NCBI RefSeq assembly: GCF_016861655.1
Contig: NZ_BOLN01000010.1
Location: 62,001-126,000, forward strand
Direction of reading: 5' to 3'
DNA length: 64,000 bases
From: Levilactobacillus lanxiensis
GTDB lineage: Bacteria > Bacillota > Bacilli > Lactobacillales > Lactobacillaceae
The notes below the pieces were generated by a model. It was not told where the DNA came from, searched no databases, and saw nothing but the letters and a program-made list of their open reading frames with translations. Position numbers and translations under genes: made by a program. Below, in pieces: positions 8,719 through 17,280 of the stretch; position 1 is the first letter of the stretch; each line of letters begins with the position of its first letter.

Positions 8719-8757
8719 AACTTAGTGGACAAAACACAACATTTTGTCCACTAAGTT
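8719..8757. repeat. 16-bp perfect inverted repeat
   Basis: Arms AACTTAGTGGACAAAA and TTTTGTCCACTAAGTT with a 7-base loop, starting 4 bp from the Noc-like palindrome. It could be an operator, a terminator for an unseen transcript, or a remnant end of an insertion. No strong T-run follows on either side. Confidence 0.65.
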
Positions 8758-9340
8758 CATAAAAAACAATTGAAAGCCCCGTCCCATGCCGGCCAAGTAA
8801 GAGGTTCTTTACAATTTCAGGTCAAATCGATTACGGGTTAGTCGGCGATTCTTCTGCTTTAACGGCAGACTTGGGTAGGATAACCCGGAGCATTTTTATG
8901 ATCATCGACTAAAATAATCGGTCGGTTCGTTGGTTCTCTCAGCTAACCTAATTGCTTCGCAGTTGAAAAATCGTTTCCAACCAATCTGTCATCATCGTCA
9001 AGCGACTGATTTTTACGCCGCCTCCAATAACGACATCAACTACTACCAAATTTCTAAAGTTCTGACTGCCCCTTAATTTGATTGATTTCAGTCAAAATCA
9101 CGGCAATTTTTGCAAAAAGCAGCCTTTTTCAAAAAAAACTAAAAAAATTTCAACTTTTTTTGCCACGTAAACCGACTTACTTGCCCCGGATTTACCGCAA
9201 TTTTGAAAAAAATGCCAAAAAACCCAAAAAACTTTTTGGCGAAATAAAAATACCTATAATCCGCATTAAACCGGGGATAAGTTTTCCTCACGTTTGATAA
9301 AATACCCAGTTTTTTTGAATAAAAATCAACTTTTTTCGGA
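8758..9340. other. Non-coding A-tract-rich stretch
   Basis: No ORF with a ribosome site. From about 9080 to 9340 there are many runs of five or more A or T, some roughly a helical turn apart, which suggests bent DNA upstream of the tRNA-Lys promoter. A lysine-rich 71-codon frame at 9082-9297 lacks a ribosome site and is most likely a by-product of the A-runs. Confidence 0.5.
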
Positions 9341-9347
9341 AAAGGGG

Positions 9348-9376
9348 TTGCGCACCCTGCACCCGCATGATATGAT
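9348..9376 (+). promoter_or_regulatory. Promoter of tRNA-Lys
   Basis: -35 TTGCGC at 9348-9353, a 17-bp spacer and -10 TATGAT at 9371-9376, about 50 bp before the tRNA. Confidence 0.75.
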
Positions 9377-9424
9377 AGTTCTCGTTGATATGGAAGACAT
9401 ACAACAGCAACAAGTCAATCACAT

Positions 9425-9497
9425 GGGCAGTTAGCTCAGCTGGCAGAGCAACGGACTCTTAATCCGTGGGTCCAGGGTTCGATCCCCTGACTGCCCA
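9425..9497 (+). tRNA. tRNA-Lys (anticodon CTT)
   Basis: Complete cloverleaf of 73 nt: acceptor stem GGGCAGT/ACTGCCC, D-arm with AGCTCAGCTGGCAGAGC, anticodon stem-loop ACGGA-CTCTTAA-TCCGT giving anticodon CTT (reads AAG, lysine), and T-arm GGGTTCGATCCC. The discriminator base is A and CCA is not encoded. It is a single tRNA with its own promoter and terminator. Confidence 0.97.
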
Positions 9498-9506
9498 TCA
9501 CTTACT

Positions 9507-9549
9507 AATCAGCTTTCACGAGGTTAACTTCGTGGTTGCTGATTTTTTT
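9507..9549 (+). terminator. Terminator of tRNA-Lys
   Basis: Inverted repeat AATCAGC..CACGA / TCGTGG..GCTGATT followed by a run of seven T. Confidence 0.85.
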
Positions 9550-9669
9550 GTATAACTAGGTAATAAATATCCGCTACATTTAATATCTATGCATAACGCC
9601 ACCTGGCTTTTTCTCGCGCCGCTATCTATAGGGGGAAACGCTACGGAAACTATGTCGAGGTGAGTCGTT

Positions 9670-10341
9670 TTGCAACAGCAACAGAAGAAGAATCACATGT
9701 CTTATCGCGTCGTCGCCCTCATCATCGGGCTGGTCCTGAACGCCTTTGGAAACGCCCTGAGTGTCGCCGCCAATGCCGGTAGTGGGATTTGGACTGCGGC
9801 GGCCGTCAACATCGCCTATTGGATTCACGGCAACGTGGGGGTCATCCTCCTGATTGTCGGAATCTGCAGCGCCTTGTTGAACCAATTTCTGATTCATCAG
9901 GTCGATATCCCCCGATTTGTTGGTGAGGTTGTCTTCATTTCCTGTTTCAGCTACTTCATTGATTTATTTGTGGCGATGTTTACCAAATGGGGAATTCCCG
10001 ACCTGAACTTAGCTTGGCGCATGCTGCTGAGCATCTTAGGGGTCACCATCTTTGCCTGCTCGATTTCCATCTACCAGCGGGCCAACCTGATTATGCATCC
10101 CAATGATGACACCTCCAATATCCTGCGTTTCATGTACCTGGGTGGTCGGGCAACGGCGTCACAGTTCGTCGACTTCATTCCACCGATCATCATGATTGCG
10201 GTCTGCTACGCGTTCACCCGGCAGATTTACTCCGTGAACGTGGGGACGCTTTACTCCATCCTCTTCAACGGGGTCATCATTGCGGCGTCCGACAAACACA
10301 TCATGCCGCACCTGTACCACAATTTCCGCGTTTCCCATTAA
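9670..10341 (+). CDS. YczE/YitT-like integral membrane protein
   Basis: Polytopic membrane protein of 223 residues with about five hydrophobic segments (near 12-35, 55-75, 82-105, 118-135 and 165-190). The pattern resembles the YczE/YyaS-type membrane family, whose molecular role is not established in lactobacilli. The start is a TTG at 9670 with GAGGTGA seven bases upstream; an ATG at 9697 is the alternative. It stands alone between two terminators. I do not claim a substrate. Confidence 0.7.
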   Translation: MQQQQKKNHMSYRVVALIIGLVLNAFGNALSVAANAGSGIWTAAAVNIAYWIHGNVGVILLIVGICSALLNQFLIHQVDIPRFVGEVVFISCFSYFIDLFVAMFTKWGIPDLNLAWRMLLSILGVTIFACSISIYQRANLIMHPNDDTSNILRFMYLGGRATASQFVDFIPPIIMIAVCYAFTRQIYSVNVGTLYSILFNGVIIAASDKHIMPHLYHNFRVSH

Positions 10342-10351
10342 AGACGAATTC

Positions 10352-10386
10352 ACGCCGCCAATCACACCTGATTGGCGGTTTTTTTG
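10352..10386 (+). terminator. Terminator after the YczE-like gene
   Basis: Arms ACCGCCAAT-like and ATTGGCGGT (CGCCAAT / ATTGGCG) followed by TTTTTTT. Confidence 0.85.
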
Positions 10387-10501
10387 ACAAATCATTTAAT
10401 GCCGCATACTAAATATTTTATCAAGTTTATTTATAAGACAATTTACTAGCTATTGCCGCCGCTTTCCCGTATTCTAACAGGACAAGGGGGGAGAACCACA
10501 T

Positions 10502-10813
10502 ATGAACGATGCCACACTGACTCACGAATTTTTGTTGCTAGAGGTCCTGAACGCCATCTGCGCCAAGACCAAAATCAAGCCCAGCGCTCTGATACTCCTG
10601 AATTTTCACTTCACCGATTCCCAACTGCAAGTCCTCGATACCTACTTATTTGATCACGCCTTCGGACAGGAGTCCCTGTCCACGCAAGACGTCGCCCAAA
10701 AATTACACGAAATTCGCCCCAACATGACCGCCGCCGACTACTTCTTCATCGCCCAAGACCTCGTCGCCGCCTGGCAACATGAGGAGCGTTACCATGGGTT
10801 AAATTTTATCTAG
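10502..10813 (+). CDS. Small protein of unknown function, 103 residues
   Basis: A soluble, probably all-helical protein of 103 residues with no membrane segment or signal peptide. The ATG at 10502 is preceded by the strong site AAGGGGGGAG. The composition is mildly acidic and hydrophobic-patterned (LLLEVLNAICAKTK, DYFFIAQDLVAAW). I recognise no domain. It has its own transcription context: a terminator lies upstream and a repeat downstream. Confidence 0.6.
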   Translation: MNDATLTHEFLLLEVLNAICAKTKIKPSALILLNFHFTDSQLQVLDTYLFDHAFGQESLSTQDVAQKLHEIRPNMTAADYFFIAQDLVAAWQHEERYHGLNFI

Positions 10814-10939
10814 TCTACATATAGGGAGAAACGCAGCAAAAATTAGCCGATTGCTCACGCGCTCAATCGCATAACGACGTGCCTCAGCGAGGAACATCTG
10901 CGAACAACAAACAGAGTCTTGGACCGCAAGCTTAACGTT

Positions 10940-11083
10940 AGTGACCAGAGGCGGGCCAAAGTGCCCTGCTGTGTCGATGGTCTTAGTAGATCTTAGACCA
11001 TGGGACAACCTTTGAGACCGCTTCTCAGGCTGGAACCGACCCCACAGCAGGGCGCTTTGAGCCCGCCGCCGGGAACGGCCTAC
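10940..11083 (-). repeat. Structured dispersed repeat, type B, copy 2 (shortened)
   Basis: Margins GTGACCAGAGGCGGGCC and GCCGCCGGGAACGGCC as in the other B copies. Closing stem AAAGTGCCCTGCTG pairs with CAGCAGGGCGCTTT (one G-T pair). One internal arm is deleted and the mismatch arm is reduced to GGTCTTAG..TCTTAGACC. The rest of the 10814-11248 gap shows no gene. Confidence 0.7.
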
Positions 11084-11248
11084 ACGACACTGCATCACAA
11101 TTTTTGCCAGCCATCATACCCTAATTCAGTCTGGACAAGCGCTGATTGCGGGACTAAGCTTAGGTAATAAGCGGGTTGGACAGTTTAGTAACAAGGCATT
11201 TTAGTGACTGGTTCCATCCCCAGCTAATTTGGAGAGGAGTCGTTTCGT

Positions 11249-12250
11249 TTGCAAAAATCTGTCATCCTGCTAACGACCTGCTTAGCGCTCCTTGGCGGCG
11301 TTTCTGCCCGTGCAGCCACCAAGAACCCTACGCCGGCAAACAAGTACCGTTACGCCGCTAAGAAGGCGTCCTATTACAATAAATCAACCAGTGCTTACTA
11401 CCGCTCCATCTGGACGGCGGCCCGAAAGTCCTGGAATAACTCTAAGGCCTTCAAATGGTCGACCACCAAGAATAAAAAATCGCGCACGTTTACCACGAGC
11501 GTTGCCAAGAATTCCGGTATCTGGACCAACGCTACCGGGATGGCTTACAATGGCATGTCTTATGACAAGACTGGTCACCAGACCGGCGCGGCCATGTACC
11601 TCAACCGCACTGTTCTAAAAAAATACAAATACAATAAGAAACAACGCACCAACGTCGCCATCCACGAAATGGGTCACGCGCTGGGATTGAGCCACAATCA
11701 GTCCGGCTCCATCAGCGTGATGAATCCGGCCAACCGGGTACATCCCCTGCGCAACGTCGATATCCGTGGGGCTAAGAAGGTCTACACGACCCCGCTCAGT
11801 ACGAAAAAGGTGCTGGCTTCCTCAGCCAAGCCCACGCTGACCGTTGACCACCTCAAGGATTACTCCAATGGCATCTATGGGGTGGAAGCGATTCGTAAGG
11901 ACGCCGGCACCATCGTGGAGGGCACCATTACCAAGAGTGTCGCCCACCACAAGGCCCCCAAGAACTACTACACCACCCAAACGCTAAAGATCAATGAACA
12001 TTTCAAGGGTCTCAGCGGCAAGTCCGTCACCTTTACCCAGGGTGGGACCACGAAAATGGCCGTTACCGACAGCGAAGTGCTCCATCAGGGTGAAGAAGTC
12101 GTGGTTATGCTAGCCAAGAACGCGGCTGGCAATTATTACGTCATTAACGATGGGCAGGGAATGTTCGTCGATACCCACACCAGCAATGGCCACGAGCTGT
12201 TTGAACACGTCTCAGATCACACCATTTATACCGAAGATATGCTGCATTAG
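11249..12250 (+). CDS. Secreted matrixin-like zinc metalloprotease
   Basis: A predicted exported protease of 333 residues. It has a signal peptide (about 1-22, ending at a VSARAA-type site) and a metzincin zinc motif HEMGHALGLSH at 139-149 (HExxHxxGxxH), followed by SVMNP as the likely Met-turn near residue 158. The catalytic part is about 30-175. The C-terminal 150 residues form a separate domain I do not recognise. The start is a TTG at 11249 after GGAGAGGAG; the ATG choices further in would remove the signal. It stands alone, with a terminator downstream. The substrate is unknown; cell-surface or milk/plant protein turnover is possible. Confidence 0.82.
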   Translation: MQKSVILLTTCLALLGGVSARAATKNPTPANKYRYAAKKASYYNKSTSAYYRSIWTAARKSWNNSKAFKWSTTKNKKSRTFTTSVAKNSGIWTNATGMAYNGMSYDKTGHQTGAAMYLNRTVLKKYKYNKKQRTNVAIHEMGHALGLSHNQSGSISVMNPANRVHPLRNVDIRGAKKVYTTPLSTKKVLASSAKPTLTVDHLKDYSNGIYGVEAIRKDAGTIVEGTITKSVAHHKAPKNYYTTQTLKINEHFKGLSGKSVTFTQGGTTKMAVTDSEVLHQGEEVVVMLAKNAAGNYYVINDGQGMFVDTHTSNGHELFEHVSDHTIYTEDMLH

Positions 12251-12255
12251 GCAGC

Positions 12256-12300
12256 AAAGCCGTCGTCCCCAGCACAATGCTCGAGACGACGGCTTTTTAT
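12256..12300. terminator. Bidirectional terminator between convergent genes
   Basis: Arms AAAGCCGTCGTC and GACGACGGCTTT, with T-runs on both strands. It serves the metalloprotease gene (plus) and the small membrane gene at 12310 (minus). Confidence 0.88.
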
Positions 12301-12309
12301 GTAAAAAAA

Positions 12310-12549
12310 CTACTCGCGATGGAAGTACCGCAGTCCGGCCTCAATCAGGTCGATCACCGCAAACAACCCGATGAAGCCTGCAATAGCCTCCAGGAAGAAC
12401 CGGCCGTAATCGACCCAGAACAGTTCTCCTAGCGTCACCAGATCAACGGCCCCCTTGACAAGGAAGACAGGTACCAATAAGAACAAAAATATTTCGAATA
12501 GATCCACCGTCTGTGCAACTTGGTCCATAAATAATTTGTGAAAATGCAT
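12310..12549 (-). CDS. Small membrane protein, 79 residues
   Basis: Short protein with two hydrophobic helices (about residues 16-36 and 48-66) and charged ends. The ribosome site GGAGGAGG is well placed before the ATG at 12549, which supports it as a real gene. I recognise no family. Confidence 0.65.
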   Translation of the reverse strand: MHFHKLFMDQVAQTVDLFEIFLFLLVPVFLVKGAVDLVTLGELFWVDYGRFFLEAIAGFIGLFAVIDLIEAGLRYFHRE

Positions 12550-12860
12550 CCCCGTACCTCCTCCGACAATGACTACCCACCACCCCCAACTTCACGCCAA
12601 TAGCGTCTCCCCAAAGTTAAGCGGTGGAATAGTTCTTGCCACTCATCATACGACAGTTTAATCAGTGAACGCCACCCTTTCGGCAAAACAAAAAGCAGCC
12701 GGTCCGCTAAAGTGCGGAGCGACTGCTTTTCTAGAGGTCGAAAATTTGAGGTTAGTCGGTGAGCCCTGTCTCACGGGGCAAGCACTCACTGATTAGTTTG
12801 TTTAAAACGGTGTTGTCTTTCGCCTCCGGGGCGAGGAAAACGAATCGGAACGCGGTGGAC
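12550..12860. other. Non-coding gap with a hairpin and a repeat fragment
   Basis: Holds a terminator-like hairpin at 12691-12730 (AAAAGCAG..CTGCTTTT around GGTCCGC/GCGGAGC) and, at about 12818-12860, what looks like the truncated left end of a plus-oriented type A repeat (CGCCTCCGGGGCG, GGAACGCGGTGG). No ORF seen. Confidence 0.5.
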
Positions 12861-12899
12861 ACTATACAATAGTTGCTAGATCAACATCCGCAGAATTAC

Positions 12900-13113
12900 G
12901 GGCTAAACCCGTGTCAGCCGCAGGGCTGGTGAAAATGGGCTCAGCCGTGGGAGTTGCCTTAGCGGGTTTCCCGCTTAGGCAACTGCTATCTTTGAGACGT
13001 GATCTTCGTCTCAAAGTAAGTCTGGAGACCGCCCTTTGGCTCCAGGCGGGCGCCCACAGCGTCACGGCCCATTTTCACCAGCCCGGAGGCGCTGCTAGAA
13101 ATCAGTTTAGCCC
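12900..13113 (-). repeat. Structured dispersed repeat, type A, copy 3
   Basis: Closing stem CTGGTGAAAATGGGC with GCCCATTTTCACCAG (15 bp, perfect). Arms: GTTGCCTTAGCGGG/CCCGCTTAGGCAAC with T-T on plus (A-A on minus), TTTGAGACG/CGTCTCAAA and CTGGAG/CTCCAG. The ends are GGGCTAAA and TTTAGCCC. It abuts the stop codon of the oppA-like gene. Confidence 0.85.
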
Positions 13114-13122
13114 ATAAACCCG

Positions 13123-14742
13123 TTATTTCCAGTAAGCATACTTATATTGCGCGTCGCTCATCATGGTGTACTTCAACCCGCCAACGGACTTGGAAACCAG
13201 GTGCGCCTTGGCTTGTTGGTACAGCGGAACTAAGCCGGCTTGCTTGGTCACGTAGGTGTCGGCTTGCTTCAACAGGTCCCACCGTTGTTGCGTGGTGTGG
13301 CTGGCCGTATCGTCGACTTGCTTCATTAAATTGGTAAAGTGGGCGTTATCCCATTTGGTAAAGTTCACGGAGCTGGTCCCATCAGCCATTTGTAAGAAGT
13401 CGGCTGGATCCCGCCAATCCGTGGTCCACCCGTCGAGGTCGATATCAAAGTTACCGGCCGCACCCTTGGCAATCTGTTGAGCCAATGGCATCGACTTGAT
13501 GGTGATGCTCAGGCCGGGCATGTACTTCTGTGCCTGTTGTTGCAGGTATTGGGCCACGTGCTTTTGTTCATCCGTGTCGGCGGTCAGGAGTTCCAAATTG
13601 GCCTTCTTGATGCCAAGCTCCTTTTTCGCTTGGTTCCACAATTCAGTGGTCTTCTTAGGGTTGTAACTCAAGAGGTTACCCACATCTTCGGAGAAGTCCT
13701 TACCCGTGGTTGGGTCATTCCCATCACCGGACGGAATCAGGCTTTTAGCAGCGGCGGACCCATCTTGCAGCACATTCTTGGTCAGGGCGTTCCGGTCGAC
13801 CACGTAGGAGAAGGCTTGACGTACCTTGGTGTTGTGCGTCACCGTCTTTTTATCATTAAATTCCAGGAACCGCATGGAACTGTTCAGCGTCGTATTCATT
13901 TCTGGGTTGTTGGCATTTTGCTTGATGTATTGCCCGGAAAGCACGGTTTCTTGAACCTTGCCAGACTTGAACAGGCTAGCTGACGTGCCCGGATCCTTCA
14001 CAACTTGCACGTTGACCTTGGAAATTTTTACATTCTTGGCATTCCAGTAATGTGGGTTCTTCACGTAAGACCAGCTGTCAGCCGCGCCACTCCAGCCAAC
14101 CAACTTGTAAGGCCCTTCGGAAAGCGTCTTTTCAGCGCTGATCCCGTACTTACTGCCATATTTATTGAAGAGACTGGTCTTCATTGGATACGCCGCCGTA
14201 GCCAAGATGTCTGGCAACCAGGGTTGTGGCTTGGACAGCGTCAACTGTAACGTGCTCTTATCCAGGGCCTTCACACCCAATGCAGATGGAGACTTCTTCC
14301 CAGCCTGAACGGCATCATAATTCTTTAAGTATTTGAGCTTGTTGGCTACCTGCGACTTGGACTTCGGATTGACCTGCCAATCAAAGGAGGTCACGAAGTC
14401 TTGTGCCGTCACCGGATCACCGTTTGCCCATTTGGCAGCCTTTTTGATCTTAAACGTATAAACGGTGCCATTTTTCGTGGGCTTAACTACTTTTTCAGCA
14501 ATCCCGGCGATGACCTTACCATTCTTATCCAACGTGTACAGGCCTTCTTCAGTCTGCGCAATCAAACTGGAACTGTTACTGTCACCCGAAATGGCGGGGT
14601 CGGCCGTGGCGGGATTCCCGACCATGGTGACGCTCAACGCCTTATCTGCCTTGTCCGCACTCGTTTGCGCTGCAGTTGACCCACACCCGGCCAATGCTGC
14701 GACTGCCAATAATCCAAAACCTAATCCCATTAATTTCTTCAT
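13123..14742 (-). CDS. Oligopeptide-binding lipoprotein (OppA family, SBP_bac_5)
   Basis: Extracellular peptide-binding lipoprotein of the ABC importer type; it would deliver peptides to an Opp/Dpp permease encoded elsewhere. The lipobox is LAALAGCG with the modified Cys at about residue 20. The remainder is a family-5 solute-binding domain, including the YTFKIKKAAKWANGDPVTA segment and a C-terminal YKYAYWK shared with the other two copies in the window. 539 residues. No permease or ATPase genes are adjacent, so it is an orphan binding protein. Expression is under a T-box leader (14774-15037). Confidence 0.92.
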   Translation of the reverse strand: MKKLMGLGFGLLAVAALAGCGSTAAQTSADKADKALSVTMVGNPATADPAISGDSNSSSLIAQTEEGLYTLDKNGKVIAGIAEKVVKPTKNGTVYTFKIKKAAKWANGDPVTAQDFVTSFDWQVNPKSKSQVANKLKYLKNYDAVQAGKKSPSALGVKALDKSTLQLTLSKPQPWLPDILATAAYPMKTSLFNKYGSKYGISAEKTLSEGPYKLVGWSGAADSWSYVKNPHYWNAKNVKISKVNVQVVKDPGTSASLFKSGKVQETVLSGQYIKQNANNPEMNTTLNSSMRFLEFNDKKTVTHNTKVRQAFSYVVDRNALTKNVLQDGSAAAKSLIPSGDGNDPTTGKDFSEDVGNLLSYNPKKTTELWNQAKKELGIKKANLELLTADTDEQKHVAQYLQQQAQKYMPGLSITIKSMPLAQQIAKGAAGNFDIDLDGWTTDWRDPADFLQMADGTSSVNFTKWDNAHFTNLMKQVDDTASHTTQQRWDLLKQADTYVTKQAGLVPLYQQAKAHLVSKSVGGLKYTMMSDAQYKYAYWK

Positions 14743-14773
14743 ATAATCGACCCCTCATCTTGTTTGCCTAACC

Positions 14774-15037
14774 AAAAAAATCGCCCGTCCTCGTTAACCA
14801 TCTCTGGCTAACAAGGGCGAACGATTCGCGGTACCACCTTGTTTTATCTCTCATGGTGCATTTCACACCCGTGCGGTAATGGGCACGACCCAGGCACGGC
14901 TACTTGATTCACCGCGCCGACCTCCAGATGCGCTTCACCCCGACCGTTTGATCCGGCTTGCATCGACCCGGACTCGCTGAACAAACGGTGAAGGGCTACT
15001 CTTCTGGGCAACGTCTTCTTGATTGATACTAAATCTA
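14774..15037 (-). promoter_or_regulatory. T-box riboswitch upstream of the oppA-like gene
   Basis: On the minus strand: Stem I beginning near GAAGACG with the GCGAGTCCGG distal region, specifier region GTGAAGCGCATCTGGAG, the conserved antiterminator box AAGGTGGTACCGCG at 14827-14840, and a terminator hairpin with a seven-T tail (14774-14822). The specifier is either CGC (Arg; 14930-14932) or GCG (Ala; 14931-14933) depending on register, which I cannot settle. Uncharged tRNA should allow read-through into the lipoprotein gene. Confidence 0.92.
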
Positions 15038-15060
15038 TCATCATCCATTTTAAATGTCAA
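15032..15060 (-). promoter_or_regulatory. Promoter of the T-box/oppA-like transcript
   Basis: On the minus strand: -35 TTGACA (15055-15060), 17-bp spacer, -10 TAGATT (15032-15037). Confidence 0.75.
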
Positions 15061-15108
15061 TTCTTTTATAAACATTCATTTCTTTGCATATTTTCTGCAT
15101 AATTGGCA

Positions 15109-15152
15109 AAAAAAAGAGCGAACCCGCGTCGCCGTAGGTTGGCCCTTTTGTA
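15109..15152 (-). terminator. Terminator of the small exported-protein gene
   Basis: On the minus strand GGGCCAACC pairs with GGTTCGCTC (one G-U pair), followed by TTTTTTTT. Confidence 0.65.
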
Positions 15153-15192
15153 TATTCTGGTTAAGAAACCGTTATTTTACCGATAAACTTTT

Positions 15193-15462
15193 TTATTTAT
15201 TCATGTCCTGTTGCCGATGGCCTTGTGAAACAGTCGTCGTTTGACGGCTAACGGTCTTCCCCGCTTGACTGGTCGTTGTCTGCGTCTTGACCGCAACGTG
15301 CCCCTTACCCGTTGTGTCGAGTTGCACCGCAGTTTGGCCAGACGTCGGTTGAACAACCGAGTCCGTCACAGTTGAGCTGTTTTGCGGAACCTGACTGAAG
15401 AGCAAGCCCCCAGCAACCAGGCCCAGCATAACGCCGCTGATTCCCCTGAATTTTTTTGTCAT
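15193..15462 (-). CDS. Small exported or membrane-anchored protein, 89 residues
   Basis: N-terminal hydrophobic segment (about residues 8-25), which may be a signal or anchor, followed by a Thr/Gln/Ser-rich, low-complexity polar tail (QTTTSQAG, RQTTTVSQ). AGGGGAAAG precedes the ATG. No domain recognised. It sits 73 bp downstream of the MFS gene on the same strand and may be co-transcribed with it. Confidence 0.55.
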   Translation of the reverse strand: MTKKFRGISGVMLGLVAGGLLFSQVPQNSSTVTDSVVQPTSGQTAVQLDTTGKGHVAVKTQTTTSQAGKTVSRQTTTVSQGHRQQDMNK

Positions 15463-15535
15463 GTGCTTTCCCCTGATTTCCCTTTAGTACAGATAACTTC
15501 CTCTGCGTTAATTATACACCAAAAGGTCAAGCAGT

Positions 15536-16711
15536 TTACTTATAAGTTTCCACATTCTGTTGGTTGGCGTGAATCACGACGCCATTTAACCCCAGAATCA
15601 ACAGATTGGCGACCGCCGCAATGATAAATAGGAGCGTGTAGGAACCGTGGTCGATCACCAGACCGCCAAAGAGTGGGCCAAATGCCTTCCCCACGTTGGC
15701 CCACGCATTGGCCATGCCTTGGTATTTCCCTTTAACCGCGTGGGGCGTTAACCCGTTAACGATCGCCGGGATGGCCGGAAACGCCGTCGCCTCACCCATC
15801 GTCAGGATGACCATGGCAATCACAAAGTGCAGGTAGTCCTTGGCAAAGATGAGCGTGACAAACGACAAAGCCACGAAGAAAATCCCAGCATAGACTTGGA
15901 GATACAGATTGCTAAAGAAGTTGGCGAGCCAATTTAATAGCGCCTGGAACACCACAATCAAGCCGGCATTAATCGTCCACAACAGGCTGTATTCACGCAT
16001 TGGAATGCCCATCCCCGTCATGTAAACGGACAAGTTGGACACCCACTGCTCGTACATCACCCAGATAATGATCAACGAAATAAAAAATGTCGCCATAATT
16101 CGTCGATTAGGCAAGGCAATCGTCACGTCTTGGGCTTGCTTGGTCACCACCTGCCGTTGCATCACGGCTGGCGCGTGGTAGCAGGTCAGAACGACCGTGA
16201 AGAAGCAGATGAACAGGCTAAACGCAATCACGAAGAGGAGCGTCACGCTGGTGCTATAGACAAAGCCGACTAGCGCCGTCCCCAGCACCACCCCCAGGTT
16301 TTGTGCGAAGTAGAGCATGTTGAAAATGTACCGCCCGTCGCGGCTGTGAATCGTGGTCCCTAGGGAGTTGACCATCGTTAGCGTCCAGCCGGAAGCCAGA
16401 CCCAAGAAGACCAGAGCAATCGGAAACGCCGGCCAGCCGTGGCTGAAAATCAGCGTTCCCAAGGTGACTAGCGATACGCTGATGCCCCCTAGCGTGAGGT
16501 AATACGGGTTCAGCCGGTCAAATAGTCGGCCCCCAATCACACTCCCCACCACGTTCGCGGAAGAGTATAACAGTAAAATAATCCCGACTTCGGTCAACGA
16601 CGCCCCCAGTCGGTTGTGCATGTAAATCGTGGTCAACGGCCAAATAAAACTCATACCGATACTACTGAACAAGGCGCCCAGCAGCAACCACCGCAAGCGA
16701 ATCTCGCGCAT
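15536..16711 (-). CDS. MFS transporter, 391 residues
   Basis: Major facilitator superfamily permease with about 12 membrane helices. A GGRLFDRLNPY motif after TM2 corresponds to the MFS signature loop (G-x-x-x-D-R). The family is close to multidrug or sugar-efflux-like exporters, but the substrate cannot be read from sequence. GAAAGAAG precedes the ATG at 16711. The upstream region carries the composite repeat, so any promoter lies within or next to it. Confidence 0.85.
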   Translation of the reverse strand: MREIRLRWLLLGALFSSIGMSFIWPLTTIYMHNRLGASLTEVGIILLLYSSANVVGSVIGGRLFDRLNPYYLTLGGISVSLVTLGTLIFSHGWPAFPIALVFLGLASGWTLTMVNSLGTTIHSRDGRYIFNMLYFAQNLGVVLGTALVGFVYSTSVTLLFVIAFSLFICFFTVVLTCYHAPAVMQRQVVTKQAQDVTIALPNRRIMATFFISLIIIWVMYEQWVSNLSVYMTGMGIPMREYSLLWTINAGLIVVFQALLNWLANFFSNLYLQVYAGIFFVALSFVTLIFAKDYLHFVIAMVILTMGEATAFPAIPAIVNGLTPHAVKGKYQGMANAWANVGKAFGPLFGGLVIDHGSYTLLFIIAAVANLLILGLNGVVIHANQQNVETYK

Positions 16712-16794
16712 AAGCCGACTTCTTTCAAAGATTAAAATTCAATTAGATTAATTCTAGCATACGCTTTGCAGAAAATGAAGCTGGTGCGGGGTAT

Positions 16795-17093
16795 GGGTTA
16801 GACTGGTTGTTGCCCGCGTCTCCGGGATGGTGAAAATACGGATGGTCACGTTCGTTCCCGCCGGTGGGCTCAAGATGGCCTGCTATGGGGACCGGTTCCG
16901 GCCTGAGAAGCGGTCCGCCACCTCGCCTTGAAACCTCGCTGAAGTTCGCGAGTTTCCAAGGTCGTCCCGTGCTCTAAACTGAGAAAATCACTCAGTTAAG
17001 ACCACCGACACAGCTGGCCATCTTGGCCCACCGCTGGTCACTGACATTAACCACCCATTTTCACCATCCCTGCGGCTAACACGCGTTTAGCCC
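16795..17093 (+). repeat. Structured dispersed repeat, composite (B core within A ends)
   Basis: The outside is type A: ends GGGTTAGACTGG and GTTTAGCCC, closing stem GGATGGTGAAAAT with ATTTTCACCATCC, and the A-type flank CTGCGGCTAACAC. The inside is a type B core (about 16846-17045) with stem AGATGGCC/GGCCATCT, arm CCTTGAAAC/GTTTCCAAGG and mismatch arm CTAAACTGAG/CTCAGTTAAG (A-A). It lies between divergently transcribed genes. Confidence 0.85.
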
Positions 17094-17280
17094 ACACGCG
17101 CCATCCTCATTATTAGGCTGCCTTTCCAGTGTATTTAACCTATTGATTTAACTCATTTATCCCTTCCCGACAGGTAATTACTATCCCCATAAACAGCACC
17201 CTCTCAAGGACAATCCCCTCGCCAATTAATTGTTTTTCCTCCATACTTCTCGTACACTGAAACCAAAGGAGTGATCCGAC

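Noticed and set aside
9082-9297. Lysine-rich 71-codon frame
   Set aside because: No ribosome site; the codons are a consequence of A-runs in a non-coding AT-rich region.
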